Assembly: GCA_022072405.1 (NCBI GenBank)
Contig: JAJVHX010000003.1
Span: forward strand, 62,001 to 126,000
DNA from: Phycisphaerae bacterium
Lineage (GTDB): Bacteria > Planctomycetota > Phycisphaerae > UBA1845 > CAIVHJ01
DNA length: 64,000 nucleotides
Direction: 5' to 3'
Positions 18,011-28,100 of the stretch are shown piece by piece. Position numbers and translations under genes: made by a program. The notes beneath the pieces were generated by a model. It worked only from the letters and a program-made list of their open reading frames with translations, ran no database searches and was not told the DNA's origin. How positions within the stretch are numbered: the first letter of the stretch is position 1; each line of letters starts with the position of its first letter.

Positions 18011-18766
18011 CGGGCGTTTACGCTGCTGGAGCTGCTGGTGGTGATCGGGCTGCTGGTCCTGCTGGCGGGGCTGGTGGTGCCGAGTTTTCGCGGGGCATTG
18101 GAGCGATCGCAGTTGCCCGAAAGTGCGGAGCAGTTCCGGGCGCTGATCGCCATGACGCGAGCCCAGGCCATGCTGGATGGTTTGCGCTATCGCATCCGCT
18201 TTCTGAATCCGGATGAACCGGCGGCGGAAGGTTTGAACGAGGCGGAGTTGAATCAGCCGATCGTGGAAGTGGAGCGCGACCCACTGGCGGCGCCGGAAGA
18301 ATATACGCCGGTGTTGGCTGCCTGGGCTCAGTCAGCCAGCTTTCTGGGCGACGTCTGGTGTTTCCGCATTCGGATCGGCGAGCCTACGGTCGAAACGGTG
18401 AAGGCGGATCTGCAGGATCAGGAGCTGGAAACAGAGGATGAAGAACGGCTGCGGGCGGAGATGGCGCTGACGGATGATCAGGATTGGGCTTTGGTTCTGC
18501 AGCCGGATGGTTCCGCCCCGTGGATGACTTTTCGATTGATCGATGCCGAACGGGCGGAGTTCAAGGATGAGGAACTGCTGGACCATCCGCAGGTGGATGT
18601 GATCGTTGATGGCCGGACCGGTATGGTCTTTCTGCAGCGGCCGCTGAGTGATGACGAATTGGAGATTTTGCTCGACAAGGGTCACTCACCGGTTCTGCGG
18701 CGTGATTTTATGGTATCACGTGAACTGACCGATGATGACGTGCTGGAAATCGACATGAGACGATGA
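17891..18766 (+). CDS. gspH: Pseudopilin, GspH-like
   Basis: The prepilin motif RAFTLLELLVVIGLLVLLAG is placed as in GspH and followed by a 200-residue, mostly acidic C-domain. The cleavage site would be A42/F43, with Ala instead of Gly at -1 and Glu at +5. The 42-residue leader is far longer than usual and is encoded by a dispersed repeat element. A TTG inside it would give a leader of about 15 residues, so the true start is uncertain. At 291 residues it is larger than typical GspH (about 170-190). It sits 17 bases after gspG and immediately before the GspI-like gene. Confidence 0.82.
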   Translation: MMNGEIRNFRTVFSLRCITGRAEVRGSLFRNSDFAIRNSHRAFTLLELLVVIGLLVLLAGLVVPSFRGALERSQLPESAEQFRALIAMTRAQAMLDGLRYRIRFLNPDEPAAEGLNEAELNQPIVEVERDPLAAPEEYTPVLAAWAQSASFLGDVWCFRIRIGEPTVETVKADLQDQELETEDEERLRAEMALTDDQDWALVLQPDGSAPWMTFRLIDAERAEFKDEELLDHPQVDVIVDGRTGMVFLQRPLSDDELEILLDKGHSPVLRRDFMVSRELTDDDVLEIDMRR

Positions 18767-18767
18767 A

Positions 18768-18890
18768 TTGCGCAATATGAATTACGAATTACGCAATCGA
18801 AGAACAGCCCTTTTTTCCGTGAACGGCCCCGCGCAGACTGAAGTCTGCGGCGCTCGGTTCTGTTATTCGTCAATTGCTGTACGTGATGCG
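18768..18890 (+). repeat. Composite inverted-repeat element in prepilin leader, copy C
   Basis: The core has a perfect hairpin, GCAGACT (18833-18839) and AGTCTGC (18842-18848), with a two-base loop. It is flanked by ATTACGAATTACG on the left and TTATTCGTCAATTG on the right. It forms most of the leader-coding part of the GspI-like gene and stays open in that frame. Confidence 0.72.
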
Positions 18891-19598
18891 CGTCGTGGGG
18901 CGATGCTGCTGGAGGTGGTGCTGGCGCTGGGCATCCTGCTGATGTCGATGGTGGCGCTGGGGGGGCAGTTTTATACGGCGGTGCAGACGGCGGATCGCAG
19001 CGAGCGGCTGACGCAGGCGAACATGCTGGCGGAGGCGAAGCTGGCCCAGCTTGATATCGGCGCCATTCCCATCGAGGTGGAGAGCGACGGCGATTTCGGA
19101 AAATTGTTTCCAGGATATTTCTGGCGGATCACCATCGAGCCGCACGAGGACCTGCCGGACCTGTTTCTGGTGCTGGTGGAGATTCTCTACGCGCCGGCGC
19201 CCGATCCGGAGCAGTTGCCGGATATCGATGATGCGGAACTGCTGGTGGAGTTACGTACCTTCCGGCCGACACCGGCGACCATAGACATGCGGCGGGATTT
19301 CGGCATGAGCGAAGAGCAATTGGCGGATTTGACCGATACGCTGCCGCCGGAACTGGCGGATCCGACCAATATTTCGCCGGCGGTTTTTCGCGAACTGGAT
19401 CAGGAGACGCTGCTCTTGATTCTGCCGCAGCTGATGGGAGTCTTCGGTCAGGGCTTTGGCTTCAGTAAGGATCAGATTCAGCAGGCGATTGATCAGGGTC
19501 TGCTCGATCCTTCCAATCTGACCGGCAGCAGCGGCGGCGCGGTTCCGCAGGGATCGGACGGTGGTAACCGTGGCGAAGAAAAAAAGAGCGACGAATGA
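18768..19598 (+). CDS. gspI: Pseudopilin, GspI-like
   Basis: This 276-residue protein has a prepilin segment RRGAMLLEVVLALGILLMSM, with cleavage expected at G44/A45 and Glu at +5. The start is TTG at 18768 or ATG at 18777, so the leader is about 40 residues and built from a dispersed repeat. Position and the MLLEV motif fit GspI, but the protein is over twice the usual length. The C-terminal 150 residues are acidic, ending in a Gly/Ser-rich tail (NLTGSSGGAVPQGS). That extension has no obvious domain. The stop overlaps the start of the GspJ-like gene. Confidence 0.8.
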   Translation: MRNMNYELRNRRTALFSVNGPAQTEVCGARFCYSSIAVRDARRGAMLLEVVLALGILLMSMVALGGQFYTAVQTADRSERLTQANMLAEAKLAQLDIGAIPIEVESDGDFGKLFPGYFWRITIEPHEDLPDLFLVLVEILYAPAPDPEQLPDIDDAELLVELRTFRPTPATIDMRRDFGMSEEQLADLTDTLPPELADPTNISPAVFRELDQETLLLILPQLMGVFGQGFGFSKDQIQQAIDQGLLDPSNLTGSSGGAVPQGSDGGNRGEEKKSDE

Positions 19599-19745
19599 TG
19601 AATGACGAATGGCGAAAAAAGAAGTCGGGCCTTGTCAGACACAGCGTCGCACGGGCTGAAGCCTGCGGCTCTTGGTATGGTCATTCATCGATTCGACATT
19701 CGTCATACGTCATTCGTAATTTCAAATACACTACGCGTCATTCTT
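19595..19745 (+). repeat. Composite inverted-repeat element in prepilin leader, copy D
   Basis: The left arm ATGATGAATGACGAATGGCG is mirrored by a right arm containing CATTCGTCATACGTCATTCG. Between them lies the REP-like core ACGGGCTGAAGCCTGCGGCT at 19651-19670. The right arm is internally repetitive (several ATTCGTC units). It is in frame with, and upstream of, the GspJ prepilin motif. Confidence 0.75.
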
Positions 19746-20593
19746 CCCGGGCGTTTACGCTGCTGGAAGTGATGTTGGCGATCTCGCTGATGTTGATGTT
19801 GATGGCGGTGCTGTACCGGTTTTATGACCAGTCGATGGCCAATCGGCAGCGCGGCCTGACCTCGCTGCGCGAAGCGCAACTGGCGCGGGTGCTGCTCAAG
19901 CAGATCACCGATGAGTTGCGCGGGGCGACTGGCTTCGTGCCGGGATACGGACCGGGCGTGATCGGCACCAATGGTGAAATCGCACTGCAGACGCAGTTGT
20001 TACCGGATCGGGAGGTGATGGAGACGCGTCCGGTGGACGTGGAACCGCTGCCCGCTCAGGCTGACGTGCGTCAGGTGCGCTATTTCATCGCCTGGGACGA
20101 GGATATCACTGACGACGAGGGCAATCCCATTGCGCTGGGCCTGGTGCGGCAGGAACTCAAAACGCTGCGGCAGGCGGTGGCGGTGACGGGTGAAGCGGCT
20201 GGGCTGGAGGAATCGACTTTTGATTCATCATTCAGTACCACCGATGAACTGGACACCGAAGCCCAGGAGTCCTTCAAGCTGCAACTCTATGCACCGGAGA
20301 TCAAATATATCGAGTTTCGCTACTACGACGGTGCCCAATGGTATCGCGACTGGCAGATCACCCAGGGTAACGCGCTGCCGCAGATGGTGCGGGTGACGAT
20401 CGGCTATGAACCGGTGCCGCCGGATGAAATGGAGCAGGCGCTGGAAGATGACCTGTTCGAGTTCGAGGATGAGGAGGAATTGCTGCCGCCGCGCAGTTTT
20501 ACCGCCTATGTGCGGCTGGTGCAGGCGGATTCGTTTTTCGGCTCGAGGATCACCCGGGCCGCGGTGGATTTCGCCGAGAGCAGCGGGTTGTAA
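19595..20593 (+). CDS. gspJ: Pseudopilin, GspJ-like
   Basis: This 332-residue protein carries the prepilin motif SRAFTLLEVMLAISLMLMLM, with cleavage between A53 and F54 and Glu at +5. The mature part has GspJ-like features: YRFYDQSMANRQRG after the helix, then IKYIEFRYYDGAQWYRDWQ (the conserved GspJ strand-turn with Trp) near the C-terminus. The leader is 53 residues and encoded by a dispersed inverted repeat; I see no later in-frame start codon. GspJ normally sits at the pseudopilus tip with GspI and GspK, and all three genes are adjacent here. Confidence 0.85.
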   Translation: MMNDEWRKKKSGLVRHSVARAEACGSWYGHSSIRHSSYVIRNFKYTTRHSSRAFTLLEVMLAISLMLMLMAVLYRFYDQSMANRQRGLTSLREAQLARVLLKQITDELRGATGFVPGYGPGVIGTNGEIALQTQLLPDREVMETRPVDVEPLPAQADVRQVRYFIAWDEDITDDEGNPIALGLVRQELKTLRQAVAVTGEAAGLEESTFDSSFSTTDELDTEAQESFKLQLYAPEIKYIEFRYYDGAQWYRDWQITQGNALPQMVRVTIGYEPVPPDEMEQALEDDLFEFEDEEELLPPRSFTAYVRLVQADSFFGSRITRAAVDFAESSGL

Positions 20594-20596
20594 CAG

Positions 20597-22180
20597 ATGG
20601 TGCTGATGATGGATATGCAGCGATCACAACGTGGATTGGTATTACCAGTCATCCTGGTGGTGATCCTGTTGCTGGCGGTGCTGGTGGCCAGTTTTTCATT
20701 CCAGGTCAATGCCCAGCTGGCCCGGGCCAACGCCGATCGCACCAAGGTTCAACTGCGTATGGCCGCGGAGGCAGGTCTGCATCACGCCATGTTGCTGTTG
20801 CGCACCGAACGGGCCAACCCAGCGGCCTGGTATGACAACGAGGAGTTGTTTCATAATCGGGTGGTGTGGAGCGAGCGGGGCGATGAAGCCCAGCGTAACA
20901 TTCCGGAGACGATTGATCGCAGCTCGCAGACTTATCGCTACACGCTGGTGGCGGATGATCCCAACGATGATCTGACGCGGGTGCGGTATGGCATCAGCGA
21001 TGAGAACAGCAAACTGAATATCAATTTCGCGACACGGGAGCAGTTACTGGTGCTGTTCAGCCAGATTCTGCCGCCGGAACAGCCGGCCACCCCTCTGGTG
21101 GATGCCCTGATCGATTGGCGCGACCAGGATGATGAACCCGGTGCGGAAGGGGCGGAACGGGATTACTATCTGTCATTGCCCACGCCCTACGAGATCAAAA
21201 ATAACCTCTTTGAGACGATCGATGAACTGCTGATGGTCAGGGGTCTTACCGGTCAGTTGCTGTATGGCGAGGATTACGATCGCAACGGGTTGCTTTCACC
21301 GAATGAGGATGACGGCGAGACGCGCTTCCCGCCGGACAACCAGGACGGCCGGTTGAATCGCGGCTTGTATCCCTATATCACGGTCTGGTCGCGCGATCTC
21401 AACCGCAGCAACGACAATATCAGCCGCATCGATCTGAACATGCCTGACATCCGCAAGCTGGAGGAGGAGTTGTTGAAGTATCTTTCGCCGGAGGTGGTGG
21501 ATTATATTGTCACCGCGCGGCGAAACGATGTGACCTTCAGCAGCCCGGTGGAATTGCTGGGTCATACCTTCACTTCCGGCGGCAAGCAACCCACCAGCGA
21601 CCCCAGCCCTCCAGCGGGCGATGAGAATGGTGACCGAGTGGATGAGCCTCCGGCGGCAGACGGGGACAATCCGGTACCCCAGGAAGAAGGCGGGGGTATG
21701 GAGTTTTCCAGCCCGGTGACGGTGGAAGACCTGCCCATGTTATGCGACTATACGACGACGGTGCGGTTGTCCGGCATGATGGGTCAGATCAATATCAACA
21801 CCGCACCGGTGCAGGTGTTGCGTTGTCTGGTGAACGGCACTTTTACGGATGAGCATGTGGCGGCGTTGGTGGCAGCGCGGCAGACGCTGGCGCCGGAGAA
21901 ACTGGCGACGGTGGCTTGGCCGGCGACGGAGCTGGTGATTCCGGAAGAAGCGTTTCAGTCGATTTATCCGCAGATCACCGCCCGCAGCCAGCAGTTTCAT
22001 ATCGAAGCCATCGGTCACGCCGACCACACCGGCATGATGGTGCGTCTGGAGGTAATTGCCGAACTGCGTGGCCAGGTGCCGCAGGTCATGTATTACCGCG
22101 ACCTGGGTGAACTCGGCGCCGCCTGGTCGATTATCCGCGGTACTGGTGAAGGAGATAACGTTGCTCGGACTGCTCGGTGA
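20597..22180 (+). CDS. gspK: Pseudopilin, GspK-like minor tip subunit
   Basis: This 527-residue protein has the GspK plan. The prepilin helix after RG13 (LVLPVILVVILLLAVLVASF) lacks Glu+5, as GspK normally does. The conserved DENSKLNINFATREQL is near residue 138. A large helical insertion follows, and then a second MGQININTAPVQVLRCLV unit of helix-hairpin-helix type. GspK is usually about 300-330 residues. The extra length is an acidic, Pro-rich stretch around residues 330-365 and an enlarged central domain. It starts 3 bases after gspJ, and the GspL-like gene begins 20 bases before its end. Confidence 0.92.
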   Translation: MVLMMDMQRSQRGLVLPVILVVILLLAVLVASFSFQVNAQLARANADRTKVQLRMAAEAGLHHAMLLLRTERANPAAWYDNEELFHNRVVWSERGDEAQRNIPETIDRSSQTYRYTLVADDPNDDLTRVRYGISDENSKLNINFATREQLLVLFSQILPPEQPATPLVDALIDWRDQDDEPGAEGAERDYYLSLPTPYEIKNNLFETIDELLMVRGLTGQLLYGEDYDRNGLLSPNEDDGETRFPPDNQDGRLNRGLYPYITVWSRDLNRSNDNISRIDLNMPDIRKLEEELLKYLSPEVVDYIVTARRNDVTFSSPVELLGHTFTSGGKQPTSDPSPPAGDENGDRVDEPPAADGDNPVPQEEGGGMEFSSPVTVEDLPMLCDYTTTVRLSGMMGQININTAPVQVLRCLVNGTFTDEHVAALVAARQTLAPEKLATVAWPATELVIPEEAFQSIYPQITARSQQFHIEAIGHADHTGMMVRLEVIAELRGQVPQVMYYRDLGELGAAWSIIRGTGEGDNVARTAR

Positions 22181-23777
22181 CAAGGAATTGATCAGCCTGG
22201 ACTGGGACAGCCGTCTGCTGCGCGCGGTGGAATGGCAGATCAACAAGAGCGGTGCAAAGGTTCGCCGCTGCGTGGTTGAACCGGTTCCGCCGCAACTGGA
22301 TATCCGGTCGGCGGCGGTGATGGCGGTGTTCATCCGCCAGGTGCTGGATCGGGCCCGGATGCGGGCGAGCGCAACGGTGATCGACGTGCCGCGCGATCAG
22401 GCGGTGCTCAATGCCATGTCGCTGCCGGCGGTGAGTGTGAATGACCTGGCGGGAATGGTTAATCTGCAACTCGCCAAAGAACTGCCCTTTCCGGCGGCGG
22501 AAGCGGTGGTCGATTTTGCAGTGACGGAGGTGCATGAACAGAACCGCACGGCCGACGTGCTGGTGGCGGCGATCCGGCGGGAAGTTCTGAATTTTCTGCA
22601 GGAGGTGTGTCAGCGGGCGGGGTTGAAGCTGGAACGCGTGGGTCTGCGGCCCTATGCCAACATGGTGGCGATCAAGCAGATGCTGGGCGGGCGGAGCAGC
22701 GGGCGGGTGATGTTTGTGGATGTCGGGCCGACGCTGACCGAAATCGGCATCCTGCGGGACGGAGCGCTGGTTTTCTCGCGCGCCGCTTCGGTGCATCTGG
22801 ATGATTATCGGGAAGTTGCTGGTCCAGCCGGCGGGTCGGATGCGGGGATGATGGAAATTGAGATCACCCCGGCCAACAGTCTACCCGCACTGCGCAAGAG
22901 TGATCCGGAACAGAAAGCCATCGACACGCTGCTGGTGGAGATCACCCGCAGCGCGGAAGCTTATCGCAGCACCGATCCGGGTGCGCGGTTTGATCAGATC
23001 GTGGTAGCAGGCAGCAGCGGACTGGAGCGGCGGCTGCTGGAGGGTATCAGCAAGCGGTTTCTGGTTCAGGCCCAGCGATATTCGCCCGGTTCGATCATGC
23101 GGCAGAGCACGCTGAGCGAGGATCAGCAGTCGGCGTTGGCGGCGGCGATCGGGCTGGGTCTGGGCCAAGCCCATGATCATGATCTCCATTTTGATTTCAT
23201 GCACCCCAAGCGGGTGCTGGATGCCGCGGAACGGCGGAAGAAGTGGCTGCCTTATATCGGTGCGGCAGCGGGAGTGTTGATCCTGCTGGGGGCGGCGGCC
23301 TGGTGGGTGGGTATTCGCCCCTACCGTCAGCAGATAGCCCTCGTCGAGAAAGATATCCAGCGACTGGAGGGTGATCTGCAGCGGTTATCGGAAGCAGCCA
23401 CGGTGGTGCAAAAGGTGCAGCGATGGCAGGCGGAACAGCTGGTCTGGCCCGATGAACTGGTGCAACTGCTCAGCGTTCTGCCGGATGCCCGGAAGGCTCA
23501 TCTACAGGATCTGACTCTGGCGGGGGCCAAGGGCGAAATATCGTTCGAGCTGGTGGCCAGCGATCATGCGGTGATTTATCAACTGGTTGACGCGATCAAG
23601 AAGCTGAGCCACCCGGGCGAAAAAGAGGGTGAGGCGCAACTGCTTTTTAACGTGGTCCACACTCAGATCAGCAACAATGAGAAAGATGAGAAGTATCCCA
23701 GCCGCACACGGGTGACGGTGGCTTCGCGGCGGATCGCGGAATTAGAGGAAAAAGAGAATCGACGCAGTCGTAGTTAA
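22161..23777 (+). CDS. gspL: GspL-like protein (actin-like domain plus periplasmic domain)
   Basis: This is a 538-residue protein from the TTG at 22161, chosen because GGAG lies 6 bases upstream and the product then begins with the actin-like domain (ELISLDWDSRLLRAVEW). A start at 22056 lies inside gspK and is rejected. Residues 1-340 form the cytoplasmic actin-fold domain (VMFVDVGPTLTEIGIL as phosphate-2 region), followed by a transmembrane helix at about 362-382 and a coiled-coil/ferredoxin-like periplasmic part. It is thus PilM and PilN in one chain, as in GspL. The separate PilM and PilN proteins at 6304-8086 are a second, distinct version. Confidence 0.86.
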   Translation: MLGLLGDKELISLDWDSRLLRAVEWQINKSGAKVRRCVVEPVPPQLDIRSAAVMAVFIRQVLDRARMRASATVIDVPRDQAVLNAMSLPAVSVNDLAGMVNLQLAKELPFPAAEAVVDFAVTEVHEQNRTADVLVAAIRREVLNFLQEVCQRAGLKLERVGLRPYANMVAIKQMLGGRSSGRVMFVDVGPTLTEIGILRDGALVFSRAASVHLDDYREVAGPAGGSDAGMMEIEITPANSLPALRKSDPEQKAIDTLLVEITRSAEAYRSTDPGARFDQIVVAGSSGLERRLLEGISKRFLVQAQRYSPGSIMRQSTLSEDQQSALAAAIGLGLGQAHDHDLHFDFMHPKRVLDAAERRKKWLPYIGAAAGVLILLGAAAWWVGIRPYRQQIALVEKDIQRLEGDLQRLSEAATVVQKVQRWQAEQLVWPDELVQLLSVLPDARKAHLQDLTLAGAKGEISFELVASDHAVIYQLVDAIKKLSHPGEKEGEAQLLFNVVHTQISNNEKDEKYPSRTRVTVASRRIAELEEKENRRSRS

Positions 23778-23792
23778 TGAAGGCTGAGGCGC

Positions 23793-25148
23793 ATGACCGA
23801 ACGTGAACGAGCGATGTTGAAGGTGATCGGACCCCTGCTGGGTGTGGGGCTGCTGCTGGCCCTGGTCAAGTATGTGGTCCTGCCTCCGTTCAGCGAGGTG
23901 CGGGCGGAATTGACGGCCCGGCTGGCCGATCGCGATGAACTGCAACAGAAGATTCAATTCAGAAAAACACGGCTGCATGACTATCAGGCGTTGTGCGAAC
24001 TGACCTTACCACCACGGGAAGAGACGGGAGTCGATCGCGGAGAGGCGGAGCGTACTCAGAGCTATTATCGTGATCTGATTGATCAACTGCTCAAGCAGAC
24101 GTCCGTCGCCGAGCATTTCAAGATTGAGAGTATTGCCCCGGCTACGATCAATCCGGGCAGCGGCCGAGGGGAGAAGAAAAAGCTCGACACGGTTCATTTC
24201 AGCGTCACCGGTTCCGGTAATCTCCAGAGCATCATGCAGTTTCTGCTGGGCACTTACCAGTTGCCGCAGCCACTCTATGTGACGCGAGTGGATCTGGAAC
24301 CCGGCCGGGAGGAATACAGCGCCAACGTGAAAGCGACCATTGCACTCTCCACGGTGGTGATTCCGCAGGATCGGGAGTTGCTCAAAAACCTGTCCCCAGC
24401 TTCGCAACCCGCCACCGAAGAAACGCCGGTCGAGACATCGCACGGGCGTCTGGCGTCTGCTTCGCTCGATGAGTATCAACAACTGCTGGAATGGAAACCA
24501 TTTGATCCGTACGTTGAAAAAGTGGTCGTCCACGAGCGAGATAGCGACAACGATGGGGTGCCGGACGCCCAGGATAACTGCCCTCATATTCCGAATCCGG
24601 ATCAGAACGATGAGGATGGCGATGGGACAGGTGATGCCTGTGATCATGGCGATCAGCCGCCGCCCGAATCGATCAAGCCACCGGCCCAGTTGGGTGATAT
24701 CGATCGGGATCAGAAGATCGTGCAGGGATATTTTAATGACGAGGTGTGGGTGGTGCGGGCGGATGGCGGAATGATGAATCACTCCGGAGGACGACCCAGC
24801 CGGCGGCGGCCGACGCGACCCGGCCAATCACCCAGCCCCGTCGAGTCGAATGGCGAGGGGACGAATAACGGGCAGTCGCAGGAGTCCGGAAAAATCCAGT
24901 GGATCAAGGTGGGCGAAGAATTTGATCAGGGGACGCTGATTCTGGTGCATCGGCTGGGGGCGGTGGTGCGTAGAAGAGAGCGAGAGGGTGAAGAAGAAAA
25001 GTTGTTTATCTATCCCTATGGGAAGCGCATGTCGGAAAGTAAGGCGCTGGACCAGACGGATGACTATACCGAAGTGCAGGTGGCGGTACGCGATGCCCAG
25101 CTCTGGCCTGGCGCTGAACCGGTCCCGCCCACGGGAGTCCAACCATGA
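23793..25148 (+). CDS. GspM/PilO-like protein with inserted thrombospondin type 3 repeat
   Basis: This 451-residue protein has a GspM/PilO-like first half: a membrane helix at about residues 13-30, a coiled coil (33-65) and a ferredoxin-like domain ending near residue 190. Residues about 250-284 then form a thrombospondin type 3/EF-hand-like calcium motif ([29 protein letters not shown]). A Pro/Arg-rich stretch follows, and then a C-terminal beta segment ([20 protein letters not shown]) that resembles a GspC/PilP-type domain. The protein may therefore combine the M and C roles. The stop overlaps the start of the first giant protein (ATGA). Confidence 0.8.
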   Translation: MTERERAMLKVIGPLLGVGLLLALVKYVVLPPFSEVRAELTARLADRDELQQKIQFRKTRLHDYQALCELTLPPREETGVDRGEAERTQSYYRDLIDQLLKQTSVAEHFKIESIAPATINPGSGRGEKKKLDTVHFSVTGSGNLQSIMQFLLGTYQLPQPLYVTRVDLEPGREEYSANVKATIALSTVVIPQDRELLKNLSPASQPATEETPVETSHGRLASASLDEYQQLLEWKPFDPYVEKVVVHERDSDNDGVPDAQDNCPHIPNPDQNDEDGDGTGDACDHGDQPPPESIKPPAQLGDIDRDQKIVQGYFNDEVWVVRADGGMMNHSGGRPSRRRPTRPGQSPSPVESNGEGTNNGQSQESGKIQWIKVGEEFDQGTLILVHRLGAVVRRREREGEEEKLFIYPYGKRMSESKALDQTDDYTEVQVAVRDAQLWPGAEPVPPTGVQP

Positions 25149-28100
25149 GATGCATAATAACCACCACCCTACATGCAGCGCTGCACCGATTATGGTTCAT
25201 GGTCGGATGCGGGTTGCTGATGATATCGGGAGCGGCGCTGGGCCAGGAAGAACCGACTCCGCCGCCAGCCACCAGCGCGCCCGTCGAGGAAGCGACTACC
25301 GCAGAACTTCCGCCGCCAATCACCTCCGCGCCAACAGAGAATGTGGTTTCTACCGGTCTGCCGGAACCGGATGATGGTTTGACGGCTGAAGAACGTGATT
25401 TTCTCCGTAAACCGATCCGCAGCCTGACGCCTGAAGAAAAAGCCCGCTATATTCAGCTCGCCCAGAAAAAGCGCGATTACACCATGCATCGAGCGCGGAG
25501 CATCGGAGAGTCGGCCCGCGAGCAGGCCCTCCATCCGCCGACCACCCAGCCGACAGAAGAACCCACGACAACCTCCGTGCCCACCCTCAGCCAGGATAAC
25601 CTGACCCTGCCTTATGATCAGAAGCAATATGTGTTCGGCATCAAGTCTGCCCCTTACACCGAACTGATTGAGGCGTTTGAGCGACAGTCGGGGCTGCCCG
25701 TTCTTGGAGTCAGCAGCATGACCGAACAGCCGGTCACCGGCACGCTCACCTACTTCACCCCGACCCCGGCTGATTTCCGCACCACGCTGCACCAGATCAA
25801 TGATCTGCTCTGGTTCCAGTGCCAGCCGCCGCTATATCTCTACCTGCGTCGCGATGAAGCGGATCCGAAAAACAATCGCCTGGAGCTGTACAAATTCGCC
25901 GAATTCCGTATCAAGCTGCCGCCGGATCGAGTGTTTATCAACATCCCCGCCATGCGGGCGGCTGATCTGTCGGGTTCCGATATCGTGCGCTTGTTTTTTG
26001 CCCCGCAGGACCCGGCGGACATGAAAGTCTACAACGAACTGGTTTCGCTGATGTTCGGTGAGACCATCTATACCGAGGCCCTGCAGGATTCCGGTTATAT
26101 CGATGCTACCAGCCGCATTGACGTGCTGGAGACCATGCTGGAATACATCGAAAAATTCCGCGTGATCTACTCCGCTACATCGAATATTGATCGCCTGCCG
26201 GTGGTGCACATCAAAGCCTCCGAAGCGTTGGAGCAACTCAACCTGCTGGATGACAAAATTGAAGGTGAAGCGGTGCAGGAGGAGGGGACTCGTCGACCTT
26301 CGCGGCCTCGCCCGGCGGAGTCGCGTAACAACGAGTTGACCCAGGAAAGCCAGAAGGTCGTGATCATCGCCGATGACAAGAATAAATCGCTGATCGTCAG
26401 CGGTCTGCCTTACAAGATCAAGGAGATCAAGGATCTGCTGGCAGTGATCGATATTCCCAAGGCCGGGGAGGAGCAGCCGCCCGTGGTGTTGCGGTTGCAG
26501 CATGCCCCGGCTGTTGATGCGGCTGATATCGTCAACCAGGTGTTCGGCGGAGCTGCCGCAGCGCCCAAGCGCGGTCGTCCCCGTCCGCAACCGGAGGGAG
26601 GAGCGGCTGCCGGCGGCGAAGGTGATTTTACCTGCCTTCCGGAAGAACGGACCAACGCCCTGATCATGCTCGGTGATGCGGAGATCATCAGCGAAGCCGT
26701 GGCCTTCGTGAAAGAATATGTCGATCTGCCGGAAGAGAGCAGTTTTCGGCGAATAGTCGTTGAGCACCGCACGCCGGAAGAAATCGTCAACGCGGTGAGC
26801 AGCATGATGGGACCGACACGCGGCAAGCCGGATGAGCAGAAATTTTCCATTAATGCATCGGATAATGCGGTGATCATCACCGGTGAGCCGTCGGAGATGA
26901 GCCGGGCTGCGGAGCTGATCAAGCAACTGGATATTCCCGACAGCGATCCGGCTACGGTTTACTCGGTCAAGCTGGAGCGGGCTCAGCCCACTTTCGTGGC
27001 GGATCTGCTGCGGCAGAAATTGACGCTTAATGCGGGTGAAGGTGGACCCGCTCCCCGGTCGGGACGGCGGGCAGCCAGCGGACCCCGTGCGGGAGACCCG
27101 ATCTATGCCGATGATGCTAATGGCGTGATTTATTTCACCGGCACGAAACGGCAGTGGGAACAGGAGCTGCTGCCGATCATCCAGAAAGTGGATCGTGAAG
27201 CCGTCATCAACGAAACGGTGGGGGAATATATCGCTCTGAAATATATTGATGCCGCGACGGCAATTGAAGCACTTAATACGGCGCAGGGTAATTCGGGTAG
27301 AGCCCGGCCCAATGCCGAGGTCGAAGGGCCGCGATTTGCTCCGCTGGCGGCGGGAATTCTGGTGGCGGGCGAAGTCACTCCACAGGAAATGAAGCAGATC
27401 AGAGCCACACTGGAGCAGATCGACATCGATCCCGACGCCAGCAAGAACCTGATCCGTAAAACCTTTATGCTGACTAATGCTGATCCAGCCGATGTGGAAC
27501 AGTCTATTCAACAGTTTTTCGGTGGCGGCGGTGCGGTTCGCGGGCCGCGCAATCGCCGGGCGGCGGCTGTTTCTGAACAGAATGATATCCGCATCACCCA
27601 GACCGCCAATGGGCTGATCGTGATGACCACTCCTGAAAAGATAACGCAGATCGAAGCCTTGATCAATGAACTGGATCAGCCCGGCCAGAACGAAACCGTG
27701 CAGATGCAGATCTTTCCAGTAAAAAATGCGTCGCCGGAAGAACTGACGCCGGTGCTGACGGCGTTGCTGCAGAATAAGATGGAGGAAAAAAATGAAGGAG
27801 GCGCGCAACCGCGCGGGCGGGCGGCGGCGGCCAATCTGACTGTCGAACCGGATACGCGCATGAACAGCATTATTGTCAGTGGTCCGCAGTCGATTGTTGA
27901 TTATGCAGCCGAGGTGCTGGTCCAGCTCGATCAGCCCAAGGATCAGACGCAGAAGTTTTCCGCTTATTACCAGTGCGTGAACAGTTCAGCCGGCGAGCTG
28001 GCGACCATGCTGAGCAGCATGTTCGGCGGGACGGCGGTCGGGGGTGGATCCGCTCCGGCGGGCGGAGATCAGGCCAACGCTGCACGCCGGACCAAGATGC

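Noticed and set aside
25832..27808. Long open frame on the minus strand (658 codons) inside the first giant gene
   Set aside because: It lies wholly antisense to a gene with clear repeated N-domain pattern, and its translation has no signal or known motif. GC-rich codon bias of the sense gene explains it.
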